NCBI RefSeq assembly: GCF_005239225.2
Contig: NC_133297.1
Span: 11,396,147-11,460,146 of the forward strand
DNA length: 64,000 nucleotides
Direction: 5' to 3'
Origin: Populus alba
Taxonomy: Eukaryota; Streptophyta; Magnoliopsida; Malpighiales; Salicaceae
The position numbers were made by a program, and so were the translations under genes. Under the pieces are notes generated by a model. It was given only the letters and a program-made list of their open reading frames with translations, was not told the DNA's origin and made no database searches. Below, one piece after another: positions 59,865 to 64,000 of this stretch. Position 1 is the first letter of the stretch, and every line of letters starts with the position of its first letter.

Positions 59865-60040
59865 GGAAAAGTGTTTTTTAAAAAATTTATTTTTTTTTAA
59901 TTTTAAATTAATATATTTTGGATATTTTTAAATTATTTTGATGTACTCATCTCAAAAATAATTTTTAAAAAATAAAAAAATATTATCAGCATACTTTTCT
60001 AAATGGAAAGTAATAACAACCACACTCTCGGTCACCTTTT
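59865..60040. repeat. AT-rich poplar-type dispersed repeat (well-preserved copy)
   Basis: The full block order is visible: 'ttaaattaatatattttgga', 'attattttgatgtactcatc', 'aaaaaaatattatcagcata', 'cttttctaaatggaaagtaa' and 'taacaaccacactctcggtc'. It is a good reference copy for the family. Confidence 0.7.
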
Positions 60041-61624
60041 TAATTGGACAGTAAATTTGTGGGATAATCCTCCTCTCATAGCACTGGGCCTGAAAATGTA
60101 GCCCAAAAAAGATCTAACGTTGCATCCTTGCTGCATATACCCGTCGAAATTCCCCTCCGGACACTATCAAACAAACAGTAGCCTTTAATCACGCACGCCG
60201 AAAGGACAATGGGAAACGAAGAACTTAGTGGCCTTGCTGTGGACAAACAGTAGCAGACAACGAAATGGAATGGTGAACGAAACGGAGAGGTGGTTTATGT
60301 GGCCAATAATATATGAGAGAAACAGAGAGAAAGGCAAGCTGATGTGCATTGAGAATATGGATGTGGACGCCATTGTTGGAAGTGATTTTCTATCATAACA
60401 TGTAAACACAAATGGCAGATTAAAGGCTGCCACAATAATGTGTCCTTCGCCTGCTACTCGAAACTTGGGACCTACATTCGGTCCCAAAACATATTCAGTT
60501 TGATTGCATAACGATTCAGATACCTACTAGACCATCTGTTAACATAAATATCATCAGCATGTGTAAAACTTGAAACGAATTAGAGAAAGAAATGGAGAAA
60601 TCCTCCATGGCTGTCTTTTCTTGAATATCTCTGTCCCCCCGCCCTCCAAATCCCACACCTCACCGCGGATGGATCCAATCGGAAAAGCCCAAGTAAATGA
60701 TTTCGAGTACATGTTTTGCATTCCTATATCAATTGAGTGATGCCCATCTTGTAAATCCATCAAAATGATGGTACTTGAATAAGCTAATCTTCATCATAAC
60801 ACTGAGCTAAATCAAAGAAAAATTTGACGTCAAAAGATAAAACTCGATGCTGTCTCTTCTCAGTCGAATGGTGGTCAAAAGACCAATTTCCCAAAACCCA
60901 TTATTTCTTCTTACCAAGATCCCCTGAGCTTTTTATGAGTGTGGATTTGAAAATTTATTGACCCAGGTTCCCATCAACAGAGCAGTTTGGTTGTTTGTGG
61001 AAAATCTTTTTAATAGTTTTCTTCAATTATGATTAATAATTTGAAACCCGAGAGGATAATAATGATGAGAGATGTTTGTCCACGATGAAAGGTAAAAGTT
61101 GTATTCAGATGCAAAACATATACATGACAAGGCGAGGGTCTAGCTATGAACAGGATAGAAAGACGAGTTAGCCAAATGGAGAATATGGAGCTGGAGGAGA
61201 TTTTTCTTAAGCTACTTTTGTTTGTTAGTAGTCAGGGCCGGTTGGTTTTAAGATCCACGGTGATAAAATTTGCTTATCCACGTGTCATTGTTCTACCGAC
61301 TTGATCAAATTGGTGACCAAAATCCATCTAATAATGTACTGTTAGGACTAAATATTTTTTTACCGCAAGAAGTTTTGATTAAATGAAATCCACGATCTCA
61401 TTCTTCAAAAAAATAAAACTTTTTAGTTAATATCATTGTGGATCTTGAAACATGTGTTGCAAGCCGGGTGAATTGTTTTTTAGCATAAAAATTTTTATAC
61501 GTTATTAATGTGTGTTCAAGTAAGGAAAAAAAAAATACGTTGTGGGGTTAATCATATATGATGTGATTGATTTAATGAGTTTAAAAATTTTATTTTTTAA
61601 AAAAAATATTGAAAGATGGTAATA
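60041..61624. other. intergenic stretch, no gene recognised
   Basis: 60.05-61.35 kb is unique-looking, moderately GC-balanced DNA. Minus-strand frames at 60185-60487 and 60554-60763 have no recognised domain. A gene exon cannot be excluded but is not supported. Confidence 0.45.
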
Positions 61625-62205
61625 TATTGAATCGATTCAGGTTAACTTATCAAATTTACAACTCAACTCATAAAACCATGATAATTTTATATATAATAAA
61701 TTGAAACAGATCATGAAACTCAATTTCGAACCAACCAAATATCAAAAAATGAAATTGAAGAAAAACATCAATTAAAATAAAAAAACAAAAAAATAACACT
61801 AGTCAACTCATGTTAACTTTCCAAGCTCGTAACGTAAATCGTGAGATCAAGATAATTTTATAAAAAGTAAATCGAATTAAATTATAAAATTTTATTCTCA
61901 ATTAATTTTGTATTGAATGATAAAATTAAAAAAAAAACACAAAAAATATTATATGGGTTAACCTACCTAACACATTAGTCGAGTATTGAGACTAGGATAA
62001 TTTTATAGAAAGTAAATAAATAAAAAAATACAAATCTAAGTATTCAATTAATTTAATATTAAATGATGAAATTTTAAAAAATCAGTAAAAAATTTTTTTA
62101 AAAAAATCCAAACCAACTCAGGTTAACTCACAAAATTACAATCCAAGAATAAATTAATAAAAAATAAATTAAAATAAACTATAAAATTTAATATCCTTTA
62201 GATAG
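61625..62205. repeat. diverged tandem repeat, about 145-171-bp units
   Basis: GTTAAC occurs at 61641, 61812, 61957 and 62122, each starting a similar run: 'actca..ttaactc', 'gataattttata.aaagtaaat', then 'tcaattaattt..tatt(g/a)aatgatgaaatt' and an A-rich end. About 3.5 units are present. I associate this type with a common poplar tandem repeat. Confidence 0.75.
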
Positions 62206-63356
62206 TGTTGTCAGTCTTGCCAGCCACAAATTTGTATTTGTTAAAATAAAATAATCTGGATAAAGGAGGCATTACCATATGATGCTAGAATGTAGATTGT
62301 AATGTCGCTGAAATGTGAGATATCAGCTCCCACGATGACCTCTGGAGCTTATCTCGACGAGTCCAGCCCAAACAGATGAATGCCAAGCCCACTCCTTCCA
62401 CTTGTACTTGACATCTGGGCCTCTCCAGGGACAAAAGAATGATGGCGTTGCTTCTTTTATGCGTGATGTTTCCAGCGATAATCTGTTAAACATGGATTCC
62501 GAATCCAGTCAAAATCCATCCGTGCTTCGATCTATTTTTTGACTTCTGGTAACGTCTTTCCAGCTGGAATAAATAAACATAAAAGAAAAGCAGCAGATTT
62601 GAGAGGACCACAGCGAGCAGCCGAGTTAACTATCTCAGTATATTTCGGGTTAAATTAACAGTCCAGCCCATTAGTCCCTTGAATTTAAGGCGTCGAATGA
62701 ATAAATCTGGGCCCATCTATTTTTCTCGGGAACAATGCCCATCTATTAATTAACCGCATGCCCCCAGGCCCCGCCCAAAGATACAGGTATGGTTACTGTG
62801 ATAAATATACAAAATGATATTGGTAAGTATGATAAGTGGACATTTTTGATAAACACACTGTACCAAAATTGATATTTGCATTAGACTGTATAAAGTTATG
62901 TGAATCTCTATACATGTTATGTTGCATAGTTTTTTATATATTTATTTTTTTATCTAATAGTGCCATTGATAACTATAATAATTAATAGATATAATATTTA
63001 TTGGTAAGTTTAAACAATTTAGTCTCTATAATCTTTAAAATTTAGATTTTTTACTCTTACTCGAAACAATGAATCCCGCCAATTTAACATCCAATCCCGA
63101 ACACCTCTCTCTTTGTCTCCGATCTTTTTTCTCCTATTATATCCAACTTCTCTATAATTTTATCTTAGTTTTTTTATACCCATTCTTGTAATTTAAAATT
63201 ATTTATTTAATTTAAATTGGTTTCAGGTTGGGTTTGAATTTGACATATCAGTATAAATACCCAAACTCGAATGACTTCTTGTCTTTAGATTTTATTTAAA
63301 CTCGATTAGTCTAAAAACCTCTTATCTAATTTTGATCAGTTTGGATCGGTATCCAT
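62206..63356. other. intergenic stretch, no gene recognised
   Basis: The GC-balanced segment 62270-62780 lacks any recognisable coding signature. After 62790 the DNA is AT-rich and leads into the transposase fragment. The left boundary of that element is not visible. Confidence 0.45.
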
Positions 63357-64000
63357 CAGGTTTTTGAGAACATTGCTTTAGATGGATCTAATTATTCTCA
63401 ACGAGGTGATGCGGCCTTTTCATTTAAGTTGCTAATGTCATTTGATTTTGCATTCTTCTTACATATAATGAAGAATGTTATGGGAATTACTGACATGCTT
63501 TGTCAAGCATTTCAACAAAAATCTCAAGACATTTTAAATGCTATGCATTTGGTGACTAGCACAAAGACTTTAATTCAGAAGTTAAGAGACGAAGGTTGGG
63601 AAACTCTTTTAGAAAAAGTGACATCATTTTGTAAGCATCAAGACATTGAAGTTCCTGATATGGATACTTGTTTTTCTAGTGTGGGACGATCTCGTCGTAA
63701 AACAAAATCAGTAACAGTTGAGCATCATTACCGAGTTGATATATTTGCAGCTATCATTGATTAGCAATTACAAAAGCTAAATAACATATTCAATGAGCAG
63801 GCAATCAAGCTTCTTAAATTGAGCACAGCTTTAGATCCTAGAAATAGCTATAAATTATTCAATGTTGAAGATATATGCTTGCTTGTTGACAAGTTCTATC
63901 TTGAAGATTTTTCTGACCAAGAAAAAATTTATTTGAGATTTCAGTTGCAACATTATGAAGTTGATGTACCCAGTCAACCAAAGTTAAAGAATATGTCATC
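63357..64000 (+). pseudogene. hAT-type transposase fragment (TTF/ZMYM1-like), runs off window
   Basis: The frame reads VFENIALDGSNYSQRGDAA, then HIMKNVMGITDMLCQAFQQK, QDILNAMHLV, LIQKLRDEGWETLL, and DIEVPDMDTC. These blocks are characteristic of the plant hAT-derived proteins often annotated as zinc finger MYM-type protein 1-like or TTF-type. An in-frame TAG at 63762-63764 interrupts the usual 'ID-x-QLQ-L' block, and the same frame then continues as QLQKLNNIFNEQAIKLL to the window end. The N-terminal zinc finger part is missing upstream. The in-frame stop and missing N-terminus suggest a dead copy, though the 3' part lies outside the window. Confidence 0.85.

Overview
This window is nuclear DNA from a flowering plant, most likely a poplar or close relative (Salicaceae). 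Three things suggest this: AT-rich intergenic DNA, two intron-containing genes with clear plant protein families, and many copies of short AT-rich repeats that I recognise as typical of poplar intergenic sequence. The species call is from recollection of repeat style, not from a database search.

Only two intact genes are supported, both on the + strand. (1) 19451-28131, ten coding exons, encodes an 807-residue oxysterol-binding-protein-related protein (ORP1C-like): PH domain, coiled coil, acidic FFAT-like motif and OSBP lipid-transfer domain. (2) 40527-44539, eight coding exons, encodes an 801-residue MORN-repeat phosphatidylinositol-4-phosphate 5-kinase. All splice sites are GT-AG and all phases join without a break. 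The two genes lie about 12 kb apart and both act on PI4P: one probably binds or exchanges it, the other converts it to PI(4,5)P2. Both leaders contain upstream ORFs, provided transcription starts upstream of them.

Layout. 1-4 kb: a 5'-truncated copia remnant with its 3' LTR, flanked by unusual direct repeats of about 150 bp. 4-8.4 kb: AT-rich DNA with poplar-type repeats and a 1-kb TIR element. 8.4-9.8 kb: a rearranged solo LTR. 15.2-18.7 kb: a gypsy-like remnant with antisense coding sequence and a 3' LTR, ending about 760 bp before the ORP start codon. 19.4-28.1 kb: ORP gene. 30-38 kb: SINE, MITE-like and TRIM elements plus a perfect 31-bp inverted repeat. 40.5-44.5 kb: PIP5K gene. 46-64 kb: gene-poor DNA with microsatellites, a third TRIM, a 1.87-kb TIR element with TAA target duplication, a diverged tandem array of roughly 145-171 bp units and, running off the window end, a hAT transposase fragment with an in-frame stop.

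I found no prokaryote-type system, CRISPR array, tRNA or rRNA gene, and no clearly new molecular system. The most interesting material is repeat structure: TRIM elements with LTRs of only about 75 bp, the duplicated-flank copia remnant, the rearranged LTR, and the antisense-ORF retroelement next to the ORP promoter.
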